64,000 nucleotides of DNA from DASQFI01 sp035633215 (GTDB taxonomy: Bacteria > Acidobacteriota > Vicinamibacteria > Vicinamibacterales > SCN-69-37), in assembly GCA_035633215.1 (NCBI GenBank), contig DASQFI010000028.1:1-64000 (forward strand), read 5' to 3'. Positions 1 to 9,288 of the stretch are shown here, in pieces. The position numbers and the translations under genes were made by a program. Position 1 is the stretch's first letter; every line of letters begins with the position of its first letter. The notes under the pieces were generated by a model, which was not told where the DNA came from, made no database searches, and saw only the letters and a program-made list of their open reading frames with translations.

Positions 1-2
1 CG

Positions 3-125
3 AGTCTCCTGCGGACCGCGCATCAGCGAGGCCTCGACAGCTCCGACGTGCTCACCACCCTGCTGCGCGCGCCCGCGCCGATCGTCTCACCACATTTCTA
101 TCCGACCAGCGCTTCACTCAACTGA
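3..125 (+). mobile_element. C-terminal end of a transposase, probably IS66-like (cut by window start)
   Basis: The frame starting at base 3 is open to a TGA at 123-125. Its peptide contains LLRTAHQRGLD followed by VLTTLLRAPAPIVSP, which I recognise as similar to the C-terminal tail of IS66-type transposases. Only about 40 residues are visible, so the family is a recall-based guess and cannot be confirmed from catalytic residues. It converges on the hypothetical gene that ends at 138. Confidence 0.4.
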
Positions 126-137
126 CGCGGTAATCAA

Positions 138-1139
138 TTACGATTTTGCCTTCTTGGCCGCAAGCTTCCTGTGAAGCTCTAAATGGTTGGTGGGCTTGCC
201 GTCGAGAAGCTCGCCCATGTGGACGACGAAGCCGACGACGTCCTGGAGCGCATTGCCAAGATCCAAGTCGAACTCGGCGTAGGCGGTCGTGTGGCCGGGT
301 GGCGGCTCCGCGACGACTATCTGGAGCGACGGGCTGCCCTCGCCGCGGAAGCTGACGAGACGCTGAGCGGAGAAGAGCGGTTGCTCGACGGGCGGAATCG
401 ACGTGACGAGTAGCTTGTGGATCTCGGCGGTCGGCCGGCCCTCCCGATAAAACGGCTTCTTTGGATGCGCCGCTAGCCCTTCGAGATCGGTGAGCAGCGC
501 CGCATCCGCCGCCGCGTAGGCCCTATCGCGCGAGGCGACGTAGAACATCCGCACGTGCCGGAGAAGCGCGGAGGTGACGCTCGGACGCACGCGCAGAGAG
601 GCGACCAGGTTCAATAGGCACGCCTTCCGCCCAGGACGGATGTCGGGCGACTGCAGCCAAGGCAGCGCCCCCATGCCGCCAATTGTCGACGCGTCCAGCA
701 CGCGCTGCACGTCCGCGTCGCACGCTGTGAGATCGACCGCGACGTCGCGATCGTCCGTCTCGATGTCCATGGGGAACTCGGCGAAACCGTGCTCGTCGAT
801 CTCGGCCACCGCTTTGCGTGGACGCGTTTTCGCTTCCTCGAGGTTGATCCGGAGCCGGTACCTGCCCTCGGGCAAGGCGTCGGGGTCATCGCCACGCAGG
901 ACGAGCGTTCCACCTTCGACGGAGACCTTCAACCGGAACTCGTTCGGTCCCCAGCCGCGCAACTCGCGCACCCGGCGCATACGGTACGTGGTGAGGTCGT
1001 CGTTCGCCGAGAAGCCGATCGCGACTCGCCGCGCGGTAGGGTCGGGCTCGGCAAGCTCTATGCTACCGTCCGGCAGCTGGCGTCGGATGTCAAACCGCTT
1101 GCCGCCCTTGCGAAACTGGACCTCGATGTACTCGTTCAC
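138..1139 (-). CDS. Hypothetical protein, 333 aa
   Basis: I do not recognise a family. The protein is soluble, with no signal peptide or membrane segment, and looks mixed alpha/beta; an early segment around residues 70-105 resembles a short beta-rich module. The GTG start at 1139 has a strong Shine-Dalgarno (GGAGG) a few bases upstream. It lies 56 bp downstream of the GMC oxidoreductase and on the same strand as the patatin-like gene, so the three probably form one transcript. A role alongside the oxidoreductase and lipase is possible, but only by position. Confidence 0.75.
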   Translation of the reverse strand: MNEYIEVQFRKGGKRFDIRRQLPDGSIELAEPDPTARRVAIGFSANDDLTTYRMRRVRELRGWGPNEFRLKVSVEGGTLVLRGDDPDALPEGRYRLRINLEEAKTRPRKAVAEIDEHGFAEFPMDIETDDRDVAVDLTACDADVQRVLDASTIGGMGALPWLQSPDIRPGRKACLLNLVASLRVRPSVTSALLRHVRMFYVASRDRAYAAADAALLTDLEGLAAHPKKPFYREGRPTAEIHKLLVTSIPPVEQPLFSAQRLVSFRGEGSPSLQIVVAEPPPGHTTAYAEFDLDLGNALQDVVGFVVHMGELLDGKPTNHLELHRKLAAKKAKS

Positions 1140-1195
1140 GTCACCTCCGCCCCGGCGATTGTCGCGCGAATTGGTTCAGGGGCCAACGATTAACG

Positions 1196-2776
1196 TCAGT
1201 GACCGAGTTCGTCGATCATGATCTCGGCGATCCGCTCGGCTAGCGCGGCTATCGTGCGCGAGGGATTCACCCCGACAGCGCCAGGCACGATGGCACCGTC
1301 GGCGACGTACAGCTTCGCGTGGCCGAACACTTCACCGCGATGATCGACTACGCCGGTGGCACTCGAACTCCCCATGCGGCATCCGCCGAGCGGATGCGGC
1401 GTGACCAACTCGCTGAAGAGCGTCCACGTCACCGGCACGATTGCCCAGCCGCCCGCGGCTCCAGCCAGCCGCTTGTGCATCTCGACGATGTCGTTGATGA
1501 CCTGCCGCGACTGGGCCACATCCCAGTCGAGCATGAGCCTCGAGCCGCCGTTCGACGCCGGCGCGAGTCGGAGCGTGCCGTTCGACGCGTCAACGCCTTG
1601 CGCGAACCAAGGCATGATGTTCTTGAACGGTTCGTTCTCCCGCAGAAACATCTGCAGCGCCTTGAGTGCCAACTGCAGTTTGAATCCGATGGACGGGTCG
1701 TTGGCCTTCGCCGCGACGTAGTTTGCGAAGAGATTGGGCAAGCCACCATCTTCGATCCAGAACACACTGCCGTTCTGGCTTCCGTCCTGAAACGTGATTC
1801 TGCTGCCGATTGTCGGCCCTCGCGTGGGTTCGACATCCTGGCCCCAATGGATAGCTGGCGTCAGAAAATCGCCGTTGCTGCTCCACCCGGTGCCGAGCTT
1901 GTCGCTGATGCCCGGCAGCGTTCCGGCCGCCTTGCATCGAAGCAGCAGTTCGGTCGAGCCGAGCGAACCGGCGCTAAGAATAACGATCGGCGCAGTCTCG
2001 GAACCCGGCGTTCGTGTATGCCCGGCGAGGTTGTCGTAGTGCACGCGATAGCCGCCGGTGACAGGCTCGATTGCGTTGACCAGGTGCAATGCCCGTACAT
2101 CGGCATGGTGCGTATTCTCAGCAAGGTAGAGGTAGTTGAGGTCGAGCGTGTTCCTGGCGTTCACGTCGCAACCGATATCGCAGTTGCCAAGGTGCACGCA
2201 GGTTCCCTGCCGGGCTCCTTGCGCGTTCGTCCACGGTACTGACCCCGCCACGCCGAGCGCGTAGTGGTCTTCGTACGTCCAGTCCTCCCGAAACGCGACA
2301 GCCAGTTCAAGCGGCGCGAAGCGGTCAGCGAAGCCGGCGTTTGTGGCGGCCTCCTGCATCAACTTCATCCGCGTCGTCCACTGGGTCTTCGGCACGCACC
2401 GAACCTTCATAAACGTCTTTACGCGGTCGTAGTACGGCTTGAGATCGCTGTAGCGGATTTCAGCCGGCCACCCGGTGTGAAACGCGTGATCTGGAGCTTC
2501 GCAGGAGACATTGGCGTAGACGAGCGAACCGCCACCCACGCCCGCACCCTGCGCCACGGTCATCATGGGAAAACGGCGAACGTCGAGCCAGCCCGGCCGG
2601 CGTTCGGGGTGTTCATGATCCCAGAGCCAGTCGTCGGTCGCCTCGCGTGGAAACGTGGTTGGATCCCAGCGTCGCCCGCGTTCCAGCACGAGCACTTTCG
2701 CTCCCGCGGCTGCCAACCGGCACGCCGTGACAGCACCGCCGAATCCGCTGCCGATGACCATCACATCGAACGCCAT
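1196..2776 (-). CDS. GMC-family FAD oxidoreductase (cholesterol oxidase-like)
   Basis: A 526-aa flavoenzyme. The FAD-binding Rossmann motif GSGFGGA is at residues 9-15, followed by the ERG acidic strand end, and the C-terminus carries HPLGGCRMG and NPSRTI, which include the His and Asn catalytic pair of the GMC superfamily. The overall arrangement is closest to the cholesterol oxidase and long-chain alcohol oxidase branch, which oxidises a hydroxyl group to a carbonyl using FAD and O2 or another acceptor. No signal peptide is seen. The patatin-like lipase lies just upstream on the same strand, which suggests processing of a lipid or sterol-like substrate; the actual substrate is not shown by the sequence. 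Confidence 0.88.
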   Translation of the reverse strand: MAFDVMVIGSGFGGAVTACRLAAAGAKVLVLERGRRWDPTTFPREATDDWLWDHEHPERRPGWLDVRRFPMMTVAQGAGVGGGSLVYANVSCEAPDHAFHTGWPAEIRYSDLKPYYDRVKTFMKVRCVPKTQWTTRMKLMQEAATNAGFADRFAPLELAVAFREDWTYEDHYALGVAGSVPWTNAQGARQGTCVHLGNCDIGCDVNARNTLDLNYLYLAENTHHADVRALHLVNAIEPVTGGYRVHYDNLAGHTRTPGSETAPIVILSAGSLGSTELLLRCKAAGTLPGISDKLGTGWSSNGDFLTPAIHWGQDVEPTRGPTIGSRITFQDGSQNGSVFWIEDGGLPNLFANYVAAKANDPSIGFKLQLALKALQMFLRENEPFKNIMPWFAQGVDASNGTLRLAPASNGGSRLMLDWDVAQSRQVINDIVEMHKRLAGAAGGWAIVPVTWTLFSELVTPHPLGGCRMGSSSATGVVDHRGEVFGHAKLYVADGAIVPGAVGVNPSRTIAALAERIAEIMIDELGH

Positions 2777-2818
2777 ATCGATTCCGGTTTCGTGTGCTTA
2801 CAGCTAACGACCGCGCGA

Positions 2819-4324
2819 CTAAATCCCGCGTGGTCCGTACACTTCCCAGAGCCTCCCCATGAACAACGTCCCGAACCGCGCGAGGGCTGACACGCGTGCG
2901 CCGACGGTTGGTCCGTCGACTCGAAACGTTGTCATTTGCTGAAAAAAGTCGAATAACTGGATCCGGATGATGCCCGCGGCTTCGATCGGCGCCCCGGCCT
3001 CTTCAGCCAACGGCACATGTCCCTTGAGAACACGAGTGAAGAGTGTCGTGGTGTCCTCCCACTCGTCGGGCCCGGGATCATCGTGGATATGTTTGAAGCC
3101 GACCAACGTGAGCGGCGCGCCCTCCGCGTTGGTGAAGAACAGCCGGTAGTACATGGCCTTCGTGTTCGGATCGGCTGAGTCAACGAGGAGATTGAACACG
3201 CCGTCACTGACGGGACGCCGGCCCCCGAATGCACTGCAGGTGACGGCGCCTTCGGCTTTCGCTTCATTCCGGACATCGGTCACGAACCGATCGACGTCAT
3301 CGATGCCGATCGTGAGGCGTACCGTCGCTGAGAGGCCCGCGAGTCTGCCCCTGTCGTGGCCGATCGTGTAGTCCGCCTCACCGAGCGCGATGAATCCCAC
3401 CATCTGCTCTGTGAAGCGAAGCGACGTCGGCCCGCTCGACTCCGGCGGAGGCCCGGGCGGCGGGCCGGGTGTGAACGCAATTCCTTCGGCCTGGCACCAC
3501 CCGCGAGCCTCGGTCACGCCGAGATTCACCGCTTCATGCAGGCGATCGTCGTTCACGTTGATGAGGTAGTGCAGGGGTACCTCGGCCGCGAGGATCTTCA
3601 GGACGATAGGCCGGCCGAACTCGCCGGGGCCGCCAGTCGCGATTTGGGTGTTGTTCTGTTCGATGCGACGGCAGATGCGATTGAAGTGACCATTGGCCGC
3701 CGTTTCGATGATCTGAAAGTAGTTGGCGACGAAGCCGTCGTGCCACTCGGCGCGCCGGCTTACGGTCCAGATTACCCAGATCTCGTCGGCGCCGCGGCGA
3801 ATCGCCTCCTCGAGGTTGGCGTCGGTGATGAATACCGAATCGATATACGTGTCGCCGTTCATTTCGACCGGCGGAAACCACATCGGCAACGACACACAGG
3901 CGCAGAGAGCGTCCTCGCTCATCGCGCCCGGCAGCCGGACTTCGAGCTCGTGTTTCGAGAAGTTGTAGACGTTGAAGGTGGCCTCAAGCGTGGACTGGGT
4001 GATCGTAGGCCAGTGCAGACCCCACTTGGGGAAGACACGTTGGCGGTACCCGTCGAGATCGAAGAGAGCAGCCGCCGCGGGCAACCCGTCGAAGCGCGGC
4101 AGGTTGGGACTGATGCCGTCGAGCAGCCTGGTCTCCCGCCATTTGTCGGCGATTTGACGACCGTTGTGCCCCTGGCAGAGCATCGCGAGGTTGAAGACCC
4201 CGCCGCTGGCAGCGTCGATATGATCGAACGACTGACCGGCTTCGTCGAGCCAGACCTGCAAGACACCGGCCTGAAACGCAACCTTCAGACCACCGCCAGC
4301 GAGAATGAGCGATCGTCTCGGCAT
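2819..4324 (-). CDS. Patatin-like phospholipase/acyl hydrolase with atypical active-site motifs
   Basis: A 501-aa protein. I placed the start at ATG 4324 because GGGAGGGG lies just upstream and the oxyanion-hole motif GGGLKVAFQAGVL begins almost at once; upstream in-frame codons lack a ribosome site. The nucleophile elbow reads AASGG rather than GxSxG, and the catalytic Asp segment reads YIDSVF rather than DGG or DGA, so the Ser-Asp dyad is present but both contexts are unusual. About 200 extra C-terminal residues of unknown fold follow the patatin domain. The gene is 42 bp upstream of the GMC oxidoreductase in a likely operon. Confidence 0.8.
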   Translation of the reverse strand: MPRRSLILAGGGLKVAFQAGVLQVWLDEAGQSFDHIDAASGGVFNLAMLCQGHNGRQIADKWRETRLLDGISPNLPRFDGLPAAAALFDLDGYRQRVFPKWGLHWPTITQSTLEATFNVYNFSKHELEVRLPGAMSEDALCACVSLPMWFPPVEMNGDTYIDSVFITDANLEEAIRRGADEIWVIWTVSRRAEWHDGFVANYFQIIETAANGHFNRICRRIEQNNTQIATGGPGEFGRPIVLKILAAEVPLHYLINVNDDRLHEAVNLGVTEARGWCQAEGIAFTPGPPPGPPPESSGPTSLRFTEQMVGFIALGEADYTIGHDRGRLAGLSATVRLTIGIDDVDRFVTDVRNEAKAEGAVTCSAFGGRRPVSDGVFNLLVDSADPNTKAMYYRLFFTNAEGAPLTLVGFKHIHDDPGPDEWEDTTTLFTRVLKGHVPLAEEAGAPIEAAGIIRIQLFDFFQQMTTFRVDGPTVGARVSALARFGTLFMGRLWEVYGPRGI

Positions 4325-4474
4325 GTTTCCCCTCCCGACAACATCGGGCGCGACGATGAAGGCGCACCCGATTCCAAAATAACCGGCGCGCGAACCAGAC
4401 CGGAGACTGGAAACGCAAGCGCTCAATGGCGCGAGCGTAGTCCAACTCTACATCGGGGAGGTGCCGGCTGTTGA

Positions 4475-5252
4475 TTAGGCGTTGCGAATTACCTCAACAA
4501 TCTCAGTGGCGATCTCTTCGACCGTATGGGTACCGGTACTGCGCGCGAGCCTGTCGGCCAACGAAGGACTGTGGTCGATGACCTCCTTCTTGGTGATCTC
4601 GTGCCAGATTGGCTGCAGAACTTGCTCTCCGGACACTGCGCGAGTGACGATACCGTCGAGTTCGTAGTTGGGCCAACCCTTACTGAAAAACGAGCGCGAG
4701 AGAATAACGACCCCAAAGCGACTGTTGGCGAGGCCGAGGTCGATCTTGCGCCGCAAGCTGTCTCCGATTCTCAACTCAAACTCGTCATACCAAACACGCA
4801 ATCCGCCAGCTCGGAGGGCGTTAGCGAGGGGACGCACAACTGGATCCTTGTCCTCACTTGCGTGAGAGATAAATACGTCGTACTCACGGACCAGGGTGGA
4901 AGCTGAATCGACGTCAGGTGGATGCTCGGGCTGCACGAGTGACGGGATGGACGCAAGAGGTGCCTCGCGAAGAGCTGGCAGCGGCCCTGGAAGAATCCGG
5001 GCCGAAGATCTGACCGATCCACCCAGACCTTGCATGTCAACGGTCACGTACCAATGGCCAGCGTGGGGAATTTGCAGCCGGGACTGGAGAACGCTTTGCA
5101 ACGCCGCCGTAAAAACGATGCTGACGCCCATTTCGATAGCTACTAAAGTTTGAGGTATCCATCAGCCGCACGTTGGCGGCGTTGCCGGAAAGGGCGACCT
5201 CCACGATCTCGCCGCCTTGCTGGTAGCCAAGGTCATGTTGGATGAACTACAT
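4475..5252 (-). pseudogene. DUF1883-TIR domain gene, broken by a TAG at codon 2 and a one-base frameshift
   Basis: Reading from ATG 5252 (GGAGA ribosome site upstream) gives ATG-TAG, then the typical DUF1883 N-terminus (FIQHDLGYQQGG, then NAANVRLMD). The frame is lost at the GGG run 5080-5082: one base fewer would join KRSPV to RLQIPHAGHWYVTVD, the rest of the domain. From there a proline-rich linker leads to an intact TIR domain with YDVFISHASEDKD, YDEFELRIGDSL and WPNYELDG, whose Glu fits the TIR NADase catalytic position. A 218-aa frame from ATG 5131 covers the TIR part, but its first 20 residues are out of frame. An internal start could still express the TIR domain. Family naming is from memory. 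Confidence 0.82.
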
Positions 5253-5454
5253 AGCTTTGTCTCCGAGTCGCAAGCGACAGGCCAAAGTTTAGGATGGGTG
5301 CCCAGCGCCACCACCGCGAATCCCGCGCCTGCACTTCGTTTGGACAATGTTGCCCGTCGTGCGAACTACTTCGTGCTGGCCGCCCCCCAAGCCCAGTTGC
5401 CTGACGCCACAATGAATATTTCTGACAGGAAACCTCGTCTCTGAAAAGCCGCCT

Positions 5455-5670
5455 TCACGCTGCCAAGTACTGAATCACGCACATCGGCAGCGCTAGAAGC
5501 TCGCCGCGCCGGGCACGCGGAACCGCGGCGTAAGTCCCCACACGGCTCGCCGGACGCTCAACTCCCGAATCCCGGACATCGATCGCGGTGACGTACAGCG
5601 TCGACTGAAGGAGGATCGTATTCGAGACCCGGAAACAACAGATCTTCTCCGGATTTTCGGCCGCAGGGTT
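5455..5670 (-). pseudogene. Possible remnant C-terminus of an unknown gene
   Basis: An open stretch of about 70 codons ends in TGA at 5455-5457. Its peptide looks protein-like (for example TLYVTAIDVRDSG and VGTYAAVPRARRGELL) rather than like antisense noise, but it has no start codon in a sensible place and TAA sits immediately upstream at 5671-5673. It may be the tail of a deleted gene in the decaying island. The rest of 5253-5895 holds nothing I can identify. Confidence 0.25.
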
Positions 5671-5895
5671 TTATCCTCACCAGGATTTGAACTGATCCCT
5701 GCCTAATCGGCGTTTTGTGCACCTCTCAAGCGCCGGGCAGAATCAGCCGTAGTCGGTTCTCAAGATAGGGGTCGGCTATCGACGTAACCCTCTTGTAGCC
5801 TCGCAGCGTCGGGCATGGCGGCCGACCGCACACGAATCGGGAGCGCGATCGGCACCTGCACGTTGTACTGATATTGTACGGGCGCCGAAACCGAA

Positions 5896-6285
5896 ATGCG
5901 TGTTGACTGGGCTGTTTTCTGTCACGGTGTCGACACAGACAACTTGGGATTTTTATCGCTGAGGCGGGTCTTTGAGATTGTCCGCGACGCTGAACTCCCG
6001 CTCGAGCTTGATTGCGCGTGCGCGATGGGGTTTCGTGGAACGCCAGGTGAGCAGGTAGATCTTAGATTCAGGTTCTTTGAGCCTCGTGGTGAACGAACGC
6101 CGTCGCGCGAAACCACCGCATCAGCGCAGATAACTTTCGGGCCAACGGCTCACTTCGAGTTCTCAACCAGTTTTCGGCGGATTCCGATTGAAGTTCCGGG
6201 CGTCTACAAGTTCGTCGCATTCCTCGCCGGATCGTCCATTGAACTTGGGTCCGCTCAGTTCGAAGTCATCACTCCAGCGGAGTAG
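5896..6285 (+). CDS. Small protein, DUF6941-like, first of a tandem pair
   Basis: A 129-aa protein with the pattern VDWAVFCHGVDTD, LSLRRVFEIV and a C-terminal IPIEVPGVYKFVAFLAGSSIELGSAQFEV that suggests a compact all-beta fold. It resembles the DUF6941 group of small cytosolic proteins of unknown function (name from memory). The ATG at 5896 has no clear ribosome site, and two TTGTAC words lie upstream near 5866-5880. The next gene is a diverged copy that starts 4 bp after its stop. Confidence 0.7.
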   Translation: MRVDWAVFCHGVDTDNLGFLSLRRVFEIVRDAELPLELDCACAMGFRGTPGEQVDLRFRFFEPRGERTPSRETTASAQITFGPTAHFEFSTSFRRIPIEVPGVYKFVAFLAGSSIELGSAQFEVITPAE

Positions 6286-6289
6286 AAGA

Positions 6290-6685
6290 TTGGCTCGCTG
6301 CGAATGGGCGATTGCGTGCGTAAGCGCCGAGACCGACGGGGCTGAGATTTCACTCCATCGCATCTTCCAAGTCCTGCAAATTCAATACGTCCCGGCGAGC
6401 GTTTCGGTGTGTTGTGTCTTCGGCATTCGCGGTGAGCCGGCGGAGGTGCTCACCTTGGCGCTTAGGCTGATTGGGCCGCGTGGCGAAGTCGTGCCAACCG
6501 GGGAGTTTCCACGTTTTATTGAGATCACGTTCACGGATGTCGTCTTTCACGCAATCATGCATCTCCAGAACCTCGAATTAGAAGCAGGCAAGTACCGGTA
6601 TCAAATGGGGATCCCGGGGACGCCAACTGCTTTCGGAACGGTTCACTTCGAGGTTGTTGAGGTCCCGTCCACTGCCCTTCATTGA
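6290..6685 (+). CDS. Small protein, diverged paralog of the preceding gene
   Basis: The TTG at 6290 is chosen as start because GGAG lies about 7 bp upstream, overlapping the stop of the preceding gene, and because it gives 131 aa that align end to end with the 129-aa neighbour: CEWAIACVSAETDGAEISL matches VDWAVFCHGVDTDNLGFLS, and the C-termini match as GTVHFEVV and GSAQFEVI. The pair arose by tandem duplication and is translationally coupled. Function is unknown. It points toward the broken recombinase, which ends 29 bp beyond. Confidence 0.72.
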   Translation: MARCEWAIACVSAETDGAEISLHRIFQVLQIQYVPASVSVCCVFGIRGEPAEVLTLALRLIGPRGEVVPTGEFPRFIEITFTDVVFHAIMHLQNLELEAGKYRYQMGIPGTPTAFGTVHFEVVEVPSTALH

Positions 6686-6713
6686 AGAGACCTCCGGGTT
6701 CAGTCTTTTGAGC

Positions 6714-8387
6714 TCACGCAGCCGGCACTATTAGCCGATAATCGGGCCTCAAGATATGGTCGGTTCCCGTTGGGGACGCCAAATTACGTACGACACCAGA
6801 AAGCAGCGGCCGCACCGTGCCGGTGCCATTGAACGTGTAGTGCCCGGCGGGATGCGGCGTGAATGTCAGTCGCCCGACGACGAGCCGCCGCAACGCCTGC
6901 TGTGCTTGGCCGACTTGCGCACGCAGCAGCTTCTTCCAGTCGACAACGTACTTCTTGAGCTGCTGGCGCACGCCCGCGGGGTCGAACGTCGTGCAAGGCG
7001 TCCGCAGCGACGTCAGCTGCGCCTCCAGCTCCACGCGCTGGCGCTCGTGCAGCTGCAGCGCCTCGACGAGTGGCGCGAGTTCGCCGCCGGTGGCGATGGC
7101 GGCCGTCAGTCGCCGGATGGCGGCCTGCACAGTGTCGCGTTCCGCGGCGAGCGCGTCCTCACGACCCGCGCTTCGTTGGCGCGCCACCTCGGTCTCGGCG
7201 TACTGAATCGCGCGTTCGACCACGGCCGGGTGGAGCAGCGTGTCCTCGACCGCCCGCAGCACGGCCGCGTCGGCATCCGCCATCGGCGCGGGCAGCGTGT
7301 TCGTGCAGCACGCCGGGCCCTTCCGCCGGGCCACGTAGCAGCGGTAGTGGAAGCGGCGGCGCCCGCCGCTCGCGCTGCTCAGGACCTCCATCCCGCCCCC
7401 GCAGACGCCGCAGGTCAGCAACCCGGTCAGGAGATACGGCGAGCCTTCGCCGGGCGGCCGGCCGCGCAGCTGGCCGTTGTGCATGCGCAATGTGCGGGCG
7501 CGCTGGCCGTCGAACCGCGCGTCGACCAGGGCCGCCAGCTCGGCGGATACCACCCGCAGTTCCGGCGCGGCGCGGCGCAGCCAGACGCCCGACGGCTGCA
7601 ACGCGGGCGCGACCTGCCCGACGGTGTCGCGCTTGCGAGCGCGGCCCCACACGATTTCGCCTCGGTAGAGCGGCCGACGCAGAACCTCGCGCACGCTCGA
7701 CGCGCACCAGCCGTGCCGCCGACCCTGCTGGGCCCGCGGGCTCGGCGCGGCCTCGGCGTTGAGCGCGTGCGCGATGGTCGGCAGGCCCCGGCCCGCGGCG
7801 TACTGCTCGTAGATGCGCAGCACCACCACCGCCTCGGCCTGGTTGACGCGCCGTTCCACGTGGCCGTCGACGCGCACGTTGTCGTAGCCGAACACGCGCC
7901 CGCCGGTGACGTAGCCGGCGCGCGCCTTGCGCTCCATCGCCTCGCGGGTCCATTTCGCAATCTGCCGGCGGAACTCGGCGTTCATCTCGGCGCGCACGAA
8001 CCCGACGACGTTGTCGGCCAGCGTGCCATAGGTGAAGCGCTGGCCGTCCTGGTAGAACCACACCTCCACGCCCGCGCGGGCTATCGCCTTCAACTCGGCG
8101 AACGCCTCGTCGCCGTCGCGCCGGCTGAAGCGCTACGCGTCGCGCAGGATGAGCGCCTGGAACGGTGCACGGGCGCGGATGACGTCGAGCAGCCGCTGGC
8201 GGTTGACGAGCTTGCGCGTTTCGGCGCCGCTGACGGCATCGTCAGCGTAGACGTGCACATCGGAGACGGTCCAACCCTTCGCTTCCGCGAACGCGCGCCC
8301 GTTCTCAATCTGGCGGGCGACGGATTTCGCGTCGGCGGCCGCGCCGTTCTGTTCGGTGCTCTTGCGAGCGTAGATGGCGGCGATCAT
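6714..8387 (-). pseudogene. Large serine recombinase interrupted by one in-frame TAG
   Basis: From ATG 8387 the frame encodes a resolvase catalytic domain with nucleophile Ser10 in YARKS, then stops at TAG 8133-8135 after LILRDA. The same frame continues without loss as RFSRRDGDEAF, the recombinase domain, a Cys-rich zinc ribbon (LTCGVCGG ... CYVARRKGPACC) and a coiled coil, to 6714. Without the TAG it would be a normal 557-aa site-specific recombinase. TCG to TAG by one substitution would explain it, since related enzymes carry Ser or another residue there. It lies 13 bp downstream of the SIR2-like gene in the same orientation. The recombinase is probably inactive unless the codon is suppressed. 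Confidence 0.9.
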
Positions 8388-8400
8388 CGTGTCACCTCCG

Positions 8401-9267
8401 TCAATCGGTTCTCAGGATGCGGTAACTGCGCAAGACATCAAGGCAAGTCTGACCTGGCTGACCGAGCGTGATATGTCGGGGGAAGCGCTGCTCTACAACA
8501 AATCGCTCGCCGTCAAGGAGGCCCTTAGCGGACCCGAAGCACTCGATGCGTTCATTATTGAGGGTGTGTCGGACGAACAAGGTGGTCAAATTCTCAGGGT
8601 GATAGCCGAGACCGAGGAAGCAAACAACGTGCGCAGCTTGAAGTGCTACCTTCGCGCGTTCAACATCGTCGGGGTCCAATTCGTCGTGAATAACTCGAAC
8701 GGCGGAACCGGCTTGAGTGAGCCAATTGGCATCGAGTGTATGAATCGCAGGCAGAACGCCGTGGACGTGAATTATCGGCACAGCCTTAAGGATCTCTGAA
8801 GCGCTAATAGGCCCTGGATAAGTTCGGGAGATCTCGTCGACCAGCACGTCCTCAACTACGTTGTCGAAGTTGAACGTAATAAACGTGACCCTGTTTCCAA
8901 CAAATTGTGGCCAAGCCGCGGTCCTCATACGCTCAATTAGGTAACTTAGCCATTCCCCTTGGGGCGTCTCTCTGGTTTGTTGAATGCGGAGCGCCATGAG
9001 CCCAGCGATGAGCGCATGTCCAACCTCTCGATGCTGGGGCTGGTTTTCCAAGAACCTGTCGAGCGAAGGCCCCGGATACTTGCTCACGGAATCGAGACAA
9101 TCGTCTACATCCGTGCCTGCATGGACCGCGCGTAACAAGTCATAGAGAGGCTCGGACCGCTTCTTGGCAAACACCTGGGCCTCCTGCAGTAGCTCCGAAG
9201 CAAGTGGCAGGCCGTAAGGTCGGCTCGCGCCCGCGCCAACGACAAACACCGTGGGAGTCGAAATCAA
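8401..9267 (-). CDS. SIR2-like NAD-binding domain protein (candidate defence NADase)
   Basis: A 288-aa protein starting at TTG 9267, with GAGGAG upstream. It shows the SIR2 Rossmann signature VVGAGASRPYGLP at residues 8-20, TFNFDNVVED in place of the family's N-D motif, IIHVHG with the expected catalytic His, and FLGLGYHPENL as the second nucleotide-binding loop. Bacterial SIR2 proteins of this type degrade NAD+ in anti-phage systems; a defence role is inferred from the fold and the island. It lacks the Cys4 zinc module of classical deacetylases. It is 21 bp downstream of the ribbon-helix-helix gene and 13 bp upstream of the recombinase, so the four genes form one minus-strand unit. G+C is lower than in the flanks. 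Confidence 0.72.
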   Translation of the reverse strand: MISTPTVFVVGAGASRPYGLPLASELLQEAQVFAKKRSEPLYDLLRAVHAGTDVDDCLDSVSKYPGPSLDRFLENQPQHREVGHALIAGLMALRIQQTRETPQGEWLSYLIERMRTAAWPQFVGNRVTFITFNFDNVVEDVLVDEISRTYPGPISASEILKAVPIIHVHGVLPAIHTLDANWLTQAGSAVRVIHDELDPDDVERAKVALQAAHVVCFLGLGYHPENLTTLFVRHTLNNERIECFGSAKGLLDGERFVVEQRFPRHITLGQPGQTCLDVLRSYRILRTD

Positions 9268-9288
9268 CGATTAAGCTCCTCGTGACCG

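Noticed and set aside
5217..5444. Plus-strand 75-codon open frame
   Set aside because: It is antisense to the DUF1883 part of the broken TIR gene and has no protein-like features.
5676..5697. GTTCAAATCC sequence resembling a tRNA T-loop
   Set aside because: The stem does not pair with a 7-base loop, and no other tRNA helices are present.
4475..8387. Recoding of TAG as a sense codon
   Set aside because: TAG is the normal terminator of several intact genes here (for example at 21954, 53038 and 62003), and the TIR gene also has a frameshift.
6756..8471. Plus-strand 571-codon open frame
   Set aside because: It is fully antisense to the serine recombinase and has the composition of a shadow frame.
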